Source: Phytopseudomonas flavescens (lineage in GTDB: Bacteria > Pseudomonadota > Gammaproteobacteria > Pseudomonadales > Pseudomonadaceae). Taken from it: a DNA stretch of 64,000 nucleotides. Below are positions 38,407-47,156 of the stretch, one piece after another. Below the pieces are notes generated by a model, which was given only the letters and a program-made list of their open reading frames with translations, was not told the origin of the DNA and did not search any database. The first letter of the stretch is position 1. Each line of letters opens with the position of its first letter. Made by a program: the position numbers and the translations under genes. The stretch is from positions 248,001-312,000 of the forward strand of contig NZ_FNDG01000004.1 in NCBI RefSeq assembly GCF_900100535.1. The letters are read 5' to 3'.

Positions 38407-38786
38407 GGCAGCAGTTGCTCCCTGTCGCGGGCCAGTTCTTCGAGGCTGGCGCTGAATGGGGCTGGAGCATTGCGCATGCGCTGGACGAGGCTCGCCGCGC
38501 ACGCAAGCAGGCCCACTGCATAGAAGAGGCAGAGCAGGGCTATCACCAGCATGCGGTGGCTGTCCCAGAACGCGATCAGCAGGGCGGCGGACAGGCCGAT
38601 GATCAGCAACAGCCCGAACAATATGCACAGGCCGGTCAGGATCAGCAGGGTGACGGTACGCGCCTGCTGCTCCCGAAACTCTTCACTGAACAGGGCGACA
38701 TGGCCGTGAATCAGCCCGAGCAGGGCACCGGCCAGGCGCCGCGGTGAGGGGCCGCGGCTGGGAGGTGCTGTCTGGCTGTCATCCAT
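38403..38786 (-). CDS. Phage holin family (DUF1469/holin-X) membrane protein
   Basis: Encodes 127 residues with two transmembrane helices (about 48-68 and 78-99) between a Pro/Arg-rich N terminus and a charged tail. It matches the 'phage holin superfamily III' / DUF1469 type of protein, usually chromosomal and found beside DUF883 genes, not a lysis protein. It starts 12 bases after the DUF883 stop. Confidence 0.82.
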   Translation of the reverse strand: MDDSQTAPPSRGPSPRRLAGALLGLIHGHVALFSEEFREQQARTVTLLILTGLCILFGLLLIIGLSAALLIAFWDSHRMLVIALLCLFYAVGLLACAASLVQRMRNAPAPFSASLEELARDREQLLP

Positions 38787-38798
38787 GTGCTGTCCTGA

Positions 38799-39128
38799 TC
38801 AACGTCGGCTAATGAGCATGCCGATCAGTATACCAATGCCGGCGGCGATGCCGATGGTCTGCCATGGGTGGGTCTGCACGTAGTCTTCGGTCGCGCCGAC
38901 CGCAGCCTTGCCGCGCAGCACGACGTTCTCTTCGGTGTTCTTCAGCGTCGAACGCGCACGGCCCAGGCTGTCGCGGATCTGAGCGCGCAGCTCTTCGGCC
39001 TGATCGCCGACCAGACTGGCCGAGTGTTGCAGCAGAACCTCGGTGTCGCGCACCAGAGCCTGAAACTCTTCGAGCAGCTCTTCTTTATTGGCGGGTGCAG
39101 CAGGGCGTGAAGGAAGTGGGCGGGCCAT
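38799..39128 (-). CDS. DUF883 (ElaB/YqjD) family membrane-anchored protein
   Basis: Encodes 109 residues: a coiled-coil region (about 13-75), then GATEDYVQTHPWQTIGIAAGIGI- a C-terminal transmembrane anchor ending ISRR. In E. coli YqjD/ElaB are stationary-phase inner-membrane proteins that bind ribosomes. It is first in a three-gene minus-strand unit. Confidence 0.9.
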   Translation of the reverse strand: MARPLPSRPAAPANKEELLEEFQALVRDTEVLLQHSASLVGDQAEELRAQIRDSLGRARSTLKNTEENVVLRGKAAVGATEDYVQTHPWQTIGIAAGIGILIGMLISRR

Positions 39129-39492
39129 GGATCGTTCTCCTGAAGGTGTGATGTAAGGGGTTCGAGTGGTTGCCGATTGGCGTGGTTCAGTCTATCTGCG
39201 AATCAACGGGGATGAAGCTGGATCGAGAGGCATGAGCATTGCATTGCAGACGCGCGTCCGTGCCGGGCATGCCTGTTTATGGTGCCTGTCCCGATTTTGG
39301 GGCAGCTCTCCGGCGTGTTCTTAACCTATTGATAGTCAAATGGTAAGTGCCGATGTAGCGGCACTCGCGAGCGGCAATGGTGCGCTCGCCGGCAAAAATG
39401 GCCGGCTCGAATAACGAGCTGTGCATTTTTCTGGTGCCTTCGTGTGGCGAATGTTCGTTTATGGTGCTTTTCGCTGTGGAGCCTCTGCCACG
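39129..39492. other. Intergenic region upstream of amt remnant
   Basis: 364 bases without a credible gene. It contains an 11-base direct repeat GTTTATGGTGC (39275-39285 and 39457-39467) and an NtrC-like site (39422-39438). The left part should include the promoter of the DUF883 unit. Confidence 0.55.
39422..39438 (+). promoter_or_regulatory. NtrC-like binding site
   Basis: TGCATTTTTCTGGTGCC keeps both half-sites of the NtrC consensus (TGCA-N6-TGGTGC) with correct spacing, 55 bases before the ATG of the amt remnant. amt genes are typical nitrogen-regulated targets. I could not find a good sigma-54 promoter after it. Confidence 0.45.
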
Positions 39493-39665
39493 ATGGAAAC
39501 CCTCAACGGTGCCGTGCAAACCCTTATTCACGGCTCCAACACATTGTTCATCCTGATCGGCGCGATCATGGTGCTGGCCATACACGCGGGCTTCGCCTTT
39601 CTGTCGGCATTCGGCTCGGTCAGGAGCAGGAGTATTACGGCGCCGACCTGTCGATACACAGATTG
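39493..39665 (+). pseudogene. amt: Ammonium transporter gene remnant with large internal deletion
   Basis: From ATG 39493, 37 residues match the N terminus of Amt (ending IGAIMVLAIHAGFAFL, the first membrane helix). At 39603 the reading frame shifts and the sequence continues as VGIRLGQEQEYYGADLSIHR, which matches the C-terminal tail of Pseudomonas Amt. All ten or so central helices, roughly 1 kb, are missing, and the two ends are joined out of frame. So the gene is dead. The junction is near 39600-39605. Confidence 0.82.
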
Positions 39666-39794
39666 GCGCGGTCAGCCACGACTGAGGCGCCCGAGCGCTC
39701 GGCGAATCCTCTGGTCGATTGCGTGCATGGCTGCCCTAAACTTTTATCGGGAGCTGCCGTCAACCTTGAACATGCTCCGTTTCGGTGACTTGCC

Positions 39795-40919
39795 ATGACC
39801 ATTTCCCTGCCCCTGTCGACCTCCACGACCAGCCGCTCGCCCCAGGTGGGCGGCCAGACCAGCATCCGTAGCGCAGCCGATGCCCAGGTCGCGCTGTCCA
39901 ATCGGCTCGCCGAGCGCCTCGGTCTGCCCGCCGGTTCGTTGACCGCGAAACAGGACGATTTCTCGCCGGAAAAGGTAGCGGATCGGGTGCTTGGCTTCAT
40001 CGAACAGCGACTCAAGCGCGAAGCGGCCTCCGGTGCAAGCCCGGAGGATCTGCAGAAACTGATGGAGCAGGCGCGCTCCGGGGTCGAGAAGGGTTTCGCC
40101 GAGGCGCGCAAGATGCTCGATGGCCTGAGCATGCTCAATGGCAAGGTCGCCACTGACATCGACGACACCGCTCAGCGCATTCAGCAGGGGCTCACGGGAC
40201 TCGACAAGCAATATGGCACCGCCTCGGCCGGCAGCGGCAGCACCACTGGCGTGCTCGCTTCGAGCGACCGTTTCGCGGCGGTTGCGGAAAGCTTCGAGTT
40301 GGATATCACTACCCGCGAAGGGGATCGCCTGCGTGTCTCGATCGCCCAGGCGTCGGCCGGCTGGTCGCGCACCCAAGGTTCCAGTAGCCAGTCCGGCAGC
40401 CTGCAGATCGGCAGCTGGCAGGTGGATGTGCAGGGGGATCTGAACGACCAGGAAAAGGCGGCGCTGGAGAACCTGTTCAGCCAGGTGCAGGATCTCTCCA
40501 ACGCGTTCTATTCCGGGGATGTGGCGGGCGCCTTCGATCGGGCCATGTCGCTCAACATGGATGGCTCGCAGCTGGCGTCCATGTCGCTACGCTTGACGCA
40601 GACCAGCGTGCGCCAGGCCACCGACACCTATGGCTCGGTATCCAGCGAGGGTGGCCAGCCAGCCAGTGCGGTCAATGGCGCGCTCACCGACTATGCGCAG
40701 AGCCTGCTGGATTCGCTGCGCAGCGCCAGCCAGTTGTCCAGTGACGGCAAGGGCCTGCTGCAGGATCTGCTCAAGGGTGGGTTCTCTCTGGACGAGCGTT
40801 TCGACGAAGAGCGCCTGAGCAAGGCCGAGCAACTCAACGGGCGGTTGCTCGATGGCCTGCAGGATCTGCTGGGCTCCACGCTTTTGCCGAATACGGATGA
40901 GGAGGCGACGGGCGTCTGA
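39795..40919 (+). CDS. DUF5610 domain protein
   Basis: Encodes 374 residues, Ser/Gln-rich, beginning MTISLPLSTSTTSRSPQ. No signal peptide or membrane helix. A helical N-terminal region (about 30-120, the DUF5610 segment) is followed by beta-rich SFELDITTREGDRLRVSIAQASAGW and a helical C-terminal half. The composition resembles flagellar hook-length or adhesion-related proteins, but no function is established. It is monocistronic. Confidence 0.78.
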   Translation: MTISLPLSTSTTSRSPQVGGQTSIRSAADAQVALSNRLAERLGLPAGSLTAKQDDFSPEKVADRVLGFIEQRLKREAASGASPEDLQKLMEQARSGVEKGFAEARKMLDGLSMLNGKVATDIDDTAQRIQQGLTGLDKQYGTASAGSGSTTGVLASSDRFAAVAESFELDITTREGDRLRVSIAQASAGWSRTQGSSSQSGSLQIGSWQVDVQGDLNDQEKAALENLFSQVQDLSNAFYSGDVAGAFDRAMSLNMDGSQLASMSLRLTQTSVRQATDTYGSVSSEGGQPASAVNGALTDYAQSLLDSLRSASQLSSDGKGLLQDLLKGGFSLDERFDEERLSKAEQLNGRLLDGLQDLLGSTLLPNTDEEATGV

Positions 40920-40972
40920 GTGATGGCGCCAGGGTGGTAGACTGACGCCTTTATCGCTGTGGAGGCGGACCG

Positions 40973-41209
40973 ATGCTCGCCGAGTGCCAACTGCTGGGGA
41001 CTCCCGGCTGCCACCTCTGTGAATATGCCGAGGCGATATTGATGCCGTTCGTCGAGCATGGTCTGCTGGTCGAGTTGGTGGACATCGCCGAACACGCTGA
41101 CTTGCTGGAGCGCTACGCGCTACTGATACCCGTGCTGAAACGCACGGATACGGGGTCGGAGTTGCCCTGGCCATTCGACGCGCCTCAGGTAGCCGCCTTT
41201 CTCGGCTGA
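40973..41209 (+). CDS. Glutaredoxin family protein (DUF836)
   Basis: Encodes 78 residues with a redox CxxC motif (GTPGCHLCEYAE, Cys13 and Cys16) and the cis-Pro strand IPVLKR of the thioredoxin fold. The short length fits the DUF836 branch. The partner and substrate are unknown. GGAGG precedes the start. Confidence 0.88.
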   Translation: MLAECQLLGTPGCHLCEYAEAILMPFVEHGLLVELVDIAEHADLLERYALLIPVLKRTDTGSELPWPFDAPQVAAFLG

Positions 41210-41287
41210 ACCGTCTGCGTACCTGGAGCCTGATGCATCGACCTCGGGCAAGGTGTGCTTTTCCAGAATTGCAGGGGAGTGACTTCC

Positions 41288-42175
41288 ATGAGTACGGTGC
41301 TGGGCGATGCCCTGTCGCTGCTGTTGTTCCGTTTGCACAGTGGCCGTCTGCTGGGCATCAATCTGCTCAAGGTCAATGAGATCATTCCTTGCCCGCCGTT
41401 GACCAGAATGCCCAGCCGGCACCCCCATGTGCGGGGCGTGGCCATGCTGCGCGGGTCCGCGCTGACGGTCATCGACCTGGCGCGGGCGGTCGGTGAGCGT
41501 GGCGGCGGCGACACGCAGGATGGCTGCCTGATCGTCACCGAGCTGAGCCGCTCGCGGCAGGGGCTGCACGTGCACAGTGTCGAGCGCATCGCGCAATGCT
41601 CGACCCGCGATGTACGGCCGCCACCCGCAGGCGCGGGTGCGCGTGCGTTCATCACCGGAGTAACGCAGATCGATGGCACTATCGTGCAGATTCTCGATAT
41701 CGAAAAAGTGCTGCATGAAATCGCGCCGGCTCCCGTCGAGGAAGTGGCCGAGCAGTTGCTCAGTCCGAGCGAGCGGCAACTCCTGCAGGGGCGTCGCGTG
41801 CTGGTCGTCGACGACTCCCTGGTGGCCCTGCAGCAGACGCTGATCACGCTGCGCAAGCTCGACCTCGACTGCCAGGCGGTACGCAGTGCCGCCGCGGCAC
41901 TGGAGTTGTTGCATGTTGCCCGGCAGCAGGGGCTGCCGATCGAGGTATTGGTCTCGGATATCGAAATGCCGGAGATGGACGGCTATGCCCTGGTCCAGCA
42001 GATTCGCAAGGATGCCGAACTCGGGGACACCTACGTGCTGCTGCACACCTCCCTGGACAGCACCATGAACACCGAAAAGGCCCGTGTCGTCGGAGCCAAT
42101 GACGTGCTCACCAAGTTCTCCAGCGTAGACCTCGGCAAGGCGCTGTTGCGCGCGCTCCGGCACCTCAGCGGTTGA
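41288..42175 (+). CDS. cheV: Chemotaxis protein CheV
   Basis: Encodes 295 residues from ATG 41288. The N-terminal CheW-like domain (about 1-155) couples receptors to CheA; the C-terminal receiver domain (about 172-295) has the acidic pocket VVDDS, the phospho-acceptor Asp in VSDIEMPEMDG, and Thr/Lys in LHTS and TKFS. Phosphorylation of CheV by CheA is thought to aid adaptation. No other chemotaxis gene is adjacent. Confidence 0.93.
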   Translation: MSTVLGDALSLLLFRLHSGRLLGINLLKVNEIIPCPPLTRMPSRHPHVRGVAMLRGSALTVIDLARAVGERGGGDTQDGCLIVTELSRSRQGLHVHSVERIAQCSTRDVRPPPAGAGARAFITGVTQIDGTIVQILDIEKVLHEIAPAPVEEVAEQLLSPSERQLLQGRRVLVVDDSLVALQQTLITLRKLDLDCQAVRSAAAALELLHVARQQGLPIEVLVSDIEMPEMDGYALVQQIRKDAELGDTYVLLHTSLDSTMNTEKARVVGANDVLTKFSSVDLGKALLRALRHLSG

Positions 42176-42199
42176 GGCACGGCCTGTTTCTGCGGCGGT

Positions 42200-42694
42200 C
42201 TATTCGAATCGCTGTTCACCGGTGAAGCGCAGGGTGATCCTGCAGCGCCGGCAGAAATAGCGGCGGCCCTTGGCGACCAGTGCGTGACGCTGCGCGGAAA
42301 ACGGGAACTCCGCCTGTGGGCATTCGCAGCGATAGATAAAGCGGCTGACCTGGCGGCGTTTCACGTCATAGTTGTGGCAGCGGTGTGCGGGCAGCTCATA
42401 GACGCCACGCATGATCAGTTGCCACTCCTCGCCATGGGGCTGAATGCGCAGGCCGAAGAGTTGGTGCGCAACCAGGTGTGCGACTTCATGGGGAACCGTC
42501 TGGCGCAGGAAGTCTTCCTGGTTCTCACGGTACAACTGCGGGTTGAAGCGCAGCTTGTTTTCCGTGAGATGAGCCACCCCGGCCTTCTGGCCACGCAATT
42601 TGAAGCTCACCTCGGGGCGTTTGAAGTGCTGCTTGAAGAAAGCTTCAGCCTGCTGGTAGCAGGCTTCGACACGGGCGTGGATCTGGTCTGGCAT
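42200..42694 (-). CDS. sprT: SprT family zinc metalloprotease
   Basis: Encodes 164 residues from ATG 42694. The zinc-protease motif HEVAH occurs in TVPHEVAHLVAHQLFG, with a further ligand in the HGEEW segment. A zinc ribbon follows with two pairs of cysteines (CECP and CRRC). The family is related to SprT/Spartan; the bacterial role is unknown. It is on the same strand as the DnaJ-related gene upstream. Confidence 0.9.
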   Translation of the reverse strand: MPDQIHARVEACYQQAEAFFKQHFKRPEVSFKLRGQKAGVAHLTENKLRFNPQLYRENQEDFLRQTVPHEVAHLVAHQLFGLRIQPHGEEWQLIMRGVYELPAHRCHNYDVKRRQVSRFIYRCECPQAEFPFSAQRHALVAKGRRYFCRRCRITLRFTGEQRFE

Positions 42695-42780
42695 GGGGGC
42701 ATCGGGGGACAGTGGCAGCGGCGGATTATGCCGCAGATCCTTTCGCGATGCAGCGCTCGCGGGCTGAACGGTGCCTGTCG

Positions 42781-43359
42781 TCAGCGGTAGTAGCGCTGCA
42801 GCGTCTCCATGGCGTGATTGATGCGCTGCAGGTGCTGCGTGCAACCGCCTCGATCGGGGTGATGGAGGCTGACCAGCTGCCGGTAGCGCTGCTTGATGAT
42901 CGACAGGTTCAAGTCGGTCGCGTGGCTATCCAGCTCGAGGGTGGCGAGGGCGGATTGTTTTTCCTCGCCGCCCTGCAGGCGAACCCAGAAAGCACCGAGC
43001 AACTGCTGAACGTCCTCGGCGTCCGTGCTGCGCAGGTGGTCGAGGTCTAGGTAGTAGTCGCGCAGCGGGTCTCGCTCGCTCAGGGCGCTTGCACCGGCAT
43101 GATAAGGCAGCAGCCGGATGCACAGCGGGCTGACCTGCAACAGGGCGACACGCTCTGCATGCAACTGATCGCGCAATCGGTAGAGGGTATGGAACAGTAG
43201 AAAGTGCGTGCGAAACAGCTCCAGCGGGACGCTGGGTAGGCGCTCTGGGGTCCCATGCCAGCGGCTCAGGCGCAGCAGCAGCTCATACTCGGACAGGCCT
43301 TCGGGTGCCGCCTGGAGCAGTTCGAGCAGGGGTGGGCAGGGCGGGATCGCGTCGTTCAT
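42781..43359 (-). CDS. DnaJ-related protein with C-terminal J domain
   Basis: Encodes 192 residues. The first 125 residues match the DnaJ-related N-terminal domain ([18 protein letters not shown]). The J domain is at the C terminus, with its HPD motif intact in SLHHPDRGG. It should stimulate a DnaK-type chaperone; the client is unknown. It is divergent from ttcA. Confidence 0.9.
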   Translation of the reverse strand: MNDAIPPCPPLLELLQAAPEGLSEYELLLRLSRWHGTPERLPSVPLELFRTHFLLFHTLYRLRDQLHAERVALLQVSPLCIRLLPYHAGASALSERDPLRDYYLDLDHLRSTDAEDVQQLLGAFWVRLQGGEEKQSALATLELDSHATDLNLSIIKQRYRQLVSLHHPDRGGCTQHLQRINHAMETLQRYYR

Positions 43360-43505
43360 CGGCTCACCTTAGCCGAAGGGCGCGGGGCTTGCACGCCCAG
43401 GTGGCCGCGCTGATCGGCGACGGTCGGCCGTTTTGTGACTGGGGCGGGCCTCGTTTTCTGGGTAAAATGCGTGCCTTCAGTATCTCTAGCGGATTTACGC
43501 GCGCC

Positions 43506-44330
43506 ATGGGCACCCTCTCGGTCAATCAGAACAAGCTGCAAAAACGCCTGCGTCGCCAGGCCGGCGAAGCCATCGCCGATTTCAACATGATCGAGGAGGG
43601 CGACAAGGTGATGGTCTGCCTGTCCGGTGGCAAGGACAGCTACACCATGCTGGATATCCTCCTGTACCTGCAGAGGGTCGCGCCGATTCGCTTCGAGATC
43701 GTCGCGGTGAACATGGACCAGAAGCAGCCTGGCTTTCCCGAGCACGTACTGCCGGCTTATCTGGAGTCCATCGGCGTGTCCTATCACATTGTCGAGAAGG
43801 ACACCTACTCGGTGGTCAAGGAGAAGATCCCGGAGGGCAAGACCACCTGCTCGCTGTGTTCGCGGCTGCGACGCGGCACCCTGTACACCTTCGCCGACGA
43901 GATCGGTGCGACCAAGATGGCCCTCGGTCACCACCGTGACGACATCCTCGAGACCTTCTTCCTCAACATGTTCTACGGCGGCACCCTCAAGGCCATGCCG
44001 CCGAAACTGCGCGCAGACGATGGGCGCAACGTGGTGATTCGCCCGCTGGCCTATTGCAACGAGGCGGACATCGAGGCGTACAGCACGCTCAAGCAATTCC
44101 CCATCATTCCGTGCAACCTCTGTGGTTCCCAGGAGAACCTGCAGCGTCAGGTGGTCAAGGACATGCTTCAGGACTGGGAGCGAAAATCCCCGGGACGTAC
44201 GGAGATCATGTTCCGTGCTTTGCAGAACGTGGTGCCGTCGCAGCTAGCCGACCGCAATCTGTTCGACTTCGGCAGCCTGAAGATCGACGAGCAGGCCACG
44301 CCGCGTTTCTTGAACGTGATGAATCTGTAG
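43506..44330 (+). CDS. ttcA: tRNA 2-thiocytidine(32) synthetase TtcA
   Basis: Encodes 274 residues. The PP-loop ATP-pyrophosphatase motif SGGKDS is near residue 40. Two CxxC motifs that hold the iron-sulphur cluster are in [10 protein letters not shown] and [10 protein letters not shown]. The enzyme thiolates cytidine 32 in some tRNAs. The length and start are standard. Likely co-transcribed with the lipoprotein gene 11 bases downstream. Confidence 0.96.
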   Translation: MGTLSVNQNKLQKRLRRQAGEAIADFNMIEEGDKVMVCLSGGKDSYTMLDILLYLQRVAPIRFEIVAVNMDQKQPGFPEHVLPAYLESIGVSYHIVEKDTYSVVKEKIPEGKTTCSLCSRLRRGTLYTFADEIGATKMALGHHRDDILETFFLNMFYGGTLKAMPPKLRADDGRNVVIRPLAYCNEADIEAYSTLKQFPIIPCNLCGSQENLQRQVVKDMLQDWERKSPGRTEIMFRALQNVVPSQLADRNLFDFGSLKIDEQATPRFLNVMNL

Positions 44331-44341
44331 GAGAAGCGGCC

Positions 44342-44818
44342 ATGTACAAGGCAATGCTGGCGTGGTTCTGCCTGGTACTGGGGGCCTGTGGCGGCAGTGG
44401 CGAGCAGGGCCACCTGGCGCTCGAACTGGGCGGCAAGGCCGCTCGCTTCGATGCGCAATTGCTGGCCCAGTTTGCCGAGAGCCGCGAGCACCTGGTGATT
44501 GGTGGTCGTCTGGACGATGGGGCCATGAGCGACAGTTACGATTTCGAACTGTGGGCGCTGGGCGGCGAGATCAAACCGGGTACTTACAGCTTGTCAGGCT
44601 CAAGGCTGGTCAGTCGTTATGCCATACAGCATGAGGACGGCACAGAAATCTGGTCGGCGCTCAGTGATGATGATGGCGCCGCGTTCAACCTCAGGATCGA
44701 CAGCATCGACGACTGGGGCGTGCGCGGCAGCTTCGACGGTCGCCTCAAGCGCCTCGGCGGCGGAGGCTTCATCGAGGTGAGCGAGGGTCGCTTCGCTGCA
44801 CCGTTCAAACTCCAGTAG
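44342..44818 (+). CDS. Hypothetical lipoprotein
   Basis: Encodes 158 residues. The lipobox LVLGAC places the lipid-bearing Cys at 16. The mature part is predicted as mostly beta (HLVIGGRLDDG; GTYSLSGSRLV; VRGSFDGRLKRL). No family is recognised. It lies between ttcA and a DNA glycosylase gene with tight spacing, so it is likely in one operon with them. Confidence 0.78.
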   Translation: MYKAMLAWFCLVLGACGGSGEQGHLALELGGKAARFDAQLLAQFAESREHLVIGGRLDDGAMSDSYDFELWALGGEIKPGTYSLSGSRLVSRYAIQHEDGTEIWSALSDDDGAAFNLRIDSIDDWGVRGSFDGRLKRLGGGGFIEVSEGRFAAPFKLQ

Positions 44819-44833
44819 ATCCCAAGGCAAACG

Positions 44834-45553
44834 ATGCACGATTATCGATGGATGCATGAATACTGCGTGAACCGCTTCGGCTCGCTGCAAGCCCTCGAGG
44901 CGCGCTTGCCACAACCGGCCTCTGACAAGAAGCTGCGGGCCCTGGGCGATGATCGCTACCTGTCGATCATGAGTCTGCGCATCTTTCGGGCGGGTCTCAA
45001 GCACAGTCTGGTGGACGCCAAGTGGCCGGCCTTCGAGGAGGTGTTCTTCGCTTTCGATCCGGAAAAGGTCGTGCTGATGGGCGGCGAACGCCTCGAGCGT
45101 CTGATGCAGGACACTCGCCTGATCCGTCACCTGGGCAAGCTCAAGAGCGTGCCGCGCAACGCGCAGTTCATTCTCGACGTGGAGCGTGGCGCGCTGAGCG
45201 GGCCGGCTGCCGCCGTGAAAGCCACCACTGCGCGACCCGGCTTTGCCTTCGGTGCGCTGATCGCCGATTGGCCGGTGACCGATATCGTCGGGCTCTGGCA
45301 CTGGCTGGCGAAGCAGGGCAGTCAGCTTGGCGGTCTCTCGGCGCCACGCTTCCTGCGCATGGTCGGCAAGGACACCTTCATCCCCAGTGACGACATGGTG
45401 GCCGCCCTGAAAGCGCAGAAAATCATCGACAAGGCGCCCAACAGCCAGCGCGATCGCGCCGCCGTGCAGGCTGCCTTCAACGAGTGGCACGCGCAGAGTG
45501 GCCGACCGCTGTGCCAGCTGTCGGTGATGCTGGCCCATACGGTCAATCACTGA
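44834..45553 (+). CDS. DNA-3-methyladenine glycosylase I family protein
   Basis: Encodes 239 residues. Helical sequence with features of the Tag family: YLSIMSLRIFRAGLKHSLVDAKWPAFEEVFFAFDP near residues 42-76 and LIRHLGKLKSVPRNAQFI. It differs from the classical E. coli Tag, lacking its N-terminal zinc residues, so alkyl-base excision is probable, not certain. Its stop overlaps the sirtuin start (TGATG). Confidence 0.86.
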   Translation: MHDYRWMHEYCVNRFGSLQALEARLPQPASDKKLRALGDDRYLSIMSLRIFRAGLKHSLVDAKWPAFEEVFFAFDPEKVVLMGGERLERLMQDTRLIRHLGKLKSVPRNAQFILDVERGALSGPAAAVKATTARPGFAFGALIADWPVTDIVGLWHWLAKQGSQLGGLSAPRFLRMVGKDTFIPSDDMVAALKAQKIIDKAPNSQRDRAAVQAAFNEWHAQSGRPLCQLSVMLAHTVNH

Positions 45554-46332
45554 TGCATCCGCTTGTGCCGCGAATCGCCTCGGCCATCGCCAATGCTCAG
45601 CGGATCCTGATCATTACCGGTGCTGGTCTTTCTGCCGACTCCGGCTTGCCCACCTATCGCGGCCTCGGTGGTCTGTACAACGGCCATACCGAAGAGGGCG
45701 TGCCGATCGAGGTCGCGCTGTCTGGCGAGATGCTGCGTCGTGACCCGGCGCTGTGCTGGAAATACCTGGCACAGCTCGGCAGCGCCTGCCTGGCAGCCCA
45801 GCCGAATGCCGGTCACAAGGCGATTGCCGAGTTGCAGGCCTTGAAACCCGACTGTTGGGTGCTCACCCAGAATATCGACGGTTACCATCGCCTGGCAGGC
45901 AGCCCGGCGCAGCGGCTGATCGAAATTCACGGCGAGTTGGCACCACTCCATTGCCAACAGTGCGCTGGTGTGGATGAGCGACTCGCCGAACATCTGCTGC
46001 AGCCGTTGCCACCTCTGTGCTGCAATTGCGGTGGCGTATTGCGCCCGCCGGTGACGCTGTTTGGCGAGATGCTGCCGGACGACGCCGTCGGTCGCCTTCA
46101 TGCGCAGTTGGATAAAGGTTTCGAGCTGGTGATCAGCGTCGGCACCAGTGCCAGCTTTCCTTATATAGTCGAGCCGCTGCTGCGCACACGGCGATCGGGC
46201 GGGGTTACGGTGGAGGTCAATCTGTCGCAGAGCGAGGTCAGCGATCTGGTTGACTTCAGGCTGGAAGAAAGGGCCTTAGATGTTTTCCCGGAACTACTGA
46301 GTCACATCGCTGATCATAATATTTGCAAATGA
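45553..46332 (+). CDS. Sir2 family NAD-dependent protein deacylase
   Basis: Encodes 259 residues. Rossmann motif GAGLSADSGLPTYR near 24, NAD-binding TQNIDGYH near 103, catalytic His in IEIHGELAPLHC, a zinc site of two cysteine pairs (CQQC and CCNC), and VSVGTSASFPY for NAD. It should remove acyl groups from lysines using NAD. It is translationally coupled to the preceding glycosylase gene. Confidence 0.92.
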   Translation: MHPLVPRIASAIANAQRILIITGAGLSADSGLPTYRGLGGLYNGHTEEGVPIEVALSGEMLRRDPALCWKYLAQLGSACLAAQPNAGHKAIAELQALKPDCWVLTQNIDGYHRLAGSPAQRLIEIHGELAPLHCQQCAGVDERLAEHLLQPLPPLCCNCGGVLRPPVTLFGEMLPDDAVGRLHAQLDKGFELVISVGTSASFPYIVEPLLRTRRSGGVTVEVNLSQSEVSDLVDFRLEERALDVFPELLSHIADHNICK

Positions 46333-46386
46333 TCCCGTTAGTGGGCATAGTCGCGGCTGTTAATTTTTCATGCCACGGTCGTGCCC

Positions 46387-47019
46387 ATGCGCAAACGCTT
46401 CGCACCCCTCGTGCCTTTCGCACTGATGATGGTTCTCGCCGCCTGTGCCAACCAGGCCCCACAATCCCGGATCGATGCGCCCGTTCAGGCTTCCATGCCC
46501 GCCAGGCCGGTAGTTGCCTCGCCTGTTGTGTCGCATGACGACATCGTCGCGGACGATCCAGTCGCCGAGTTTTCCGGCCACGCGCCTTATCGCCTGCCGC
46601 AACTGGCGGACAGTGTGCTCGAAAAAGGCCTTTCGTTGATCGGCACGCGCTATCGCTTCGGCGGGAGCTCGGTGAAGACCGGCTTCGACTGCAGCGGTTT
46701 CATCGGCTACCTGTTCCGCGAGGAGTTGGGCATGGAGCTGCCGCGCTCGACGCGCGAGATGATCAATATCGATGCACCGCTGGTCGAGCGCAAGGCGCTC
46801 GAGCCGGGCGATCTGGTGTTCTTCAGCACCAATGGTCGCGGGCGTGTCAGCCATGCCGGCATCTACCTGGGCGATGATCAATTCATCCACTCTTCGAGCA
46901 GTCGCAGCGGTGGCGTGCGCATCGACAGCCTGGATGACCGCTACTGGAAGCGCACGTTCATCGAAGCCAAGCGCGTGCTGGCCATGGCGCCAACCGAGCA
47001 CCTGGCGTCCCAGCACTGA
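46387..47019 (+). CDS. NlpC/P60 (C40) family lipoprotein peptidase
   Basis: Encodes 210 residues from ATG 46387. Lipobox VLAAC gives Cys20. After a linker to about residue 70, the NlpC/P60 domain follows with catalytic Cys in TGFDCSGFIGY, His in RVSHAGIYLGD and a third polar residue in FIHSS. These enzymes cut stem peptides of peptidoglycan. A GTG six bases earlier is possible. It is a close paralogue of the next gene. Confidence 0.9.
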   Translation: MRKRFAPLVPFALMMVLAACANQAPQSRIDAPVQASMPARPVVASPVVSHDDIVADDPVAEFSGHAPYRLPQLADSVLEKGLSLIGTRYRFGGSSVKTGFDCSGFIGYLFREELGMELPRSTREMINIDAPLVERKALEPGDLVFFSTNGRGRVSHAGIYLGDDQFIHSSSSRSGGVRIDSLDDRYWKRTFIEAKRVLAMAPTEHLASQH

Positions 47020-47156
47020 GTCGGTCAATGCTCGATCCCTTCTGGTCGGGCAACATCTTGATAGTTTTCAAGCGGCTGCGGTGTAAAGCTAAAGCTTGCA
47101 CTGCGGTTGTGAACGGCGCAGAGTAGGGCGTATCCAGGCTCCAGGATCGCCCGTCC

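Noticed and set aside
38403..38786. Holin-family annotation as evidence of a prophage
   Set aside because: The protein belongs to a chromosomal family seen beside DUF883 genes; no lysin, capsid, tail or integrase genes are present.
39461..39474. Possible sigma-54 promoter before the amt remnant
   Set aside because: GG and GC elements are 8 bases apart where 10 are needed, and the -24 motif TGGCAC is not matched.
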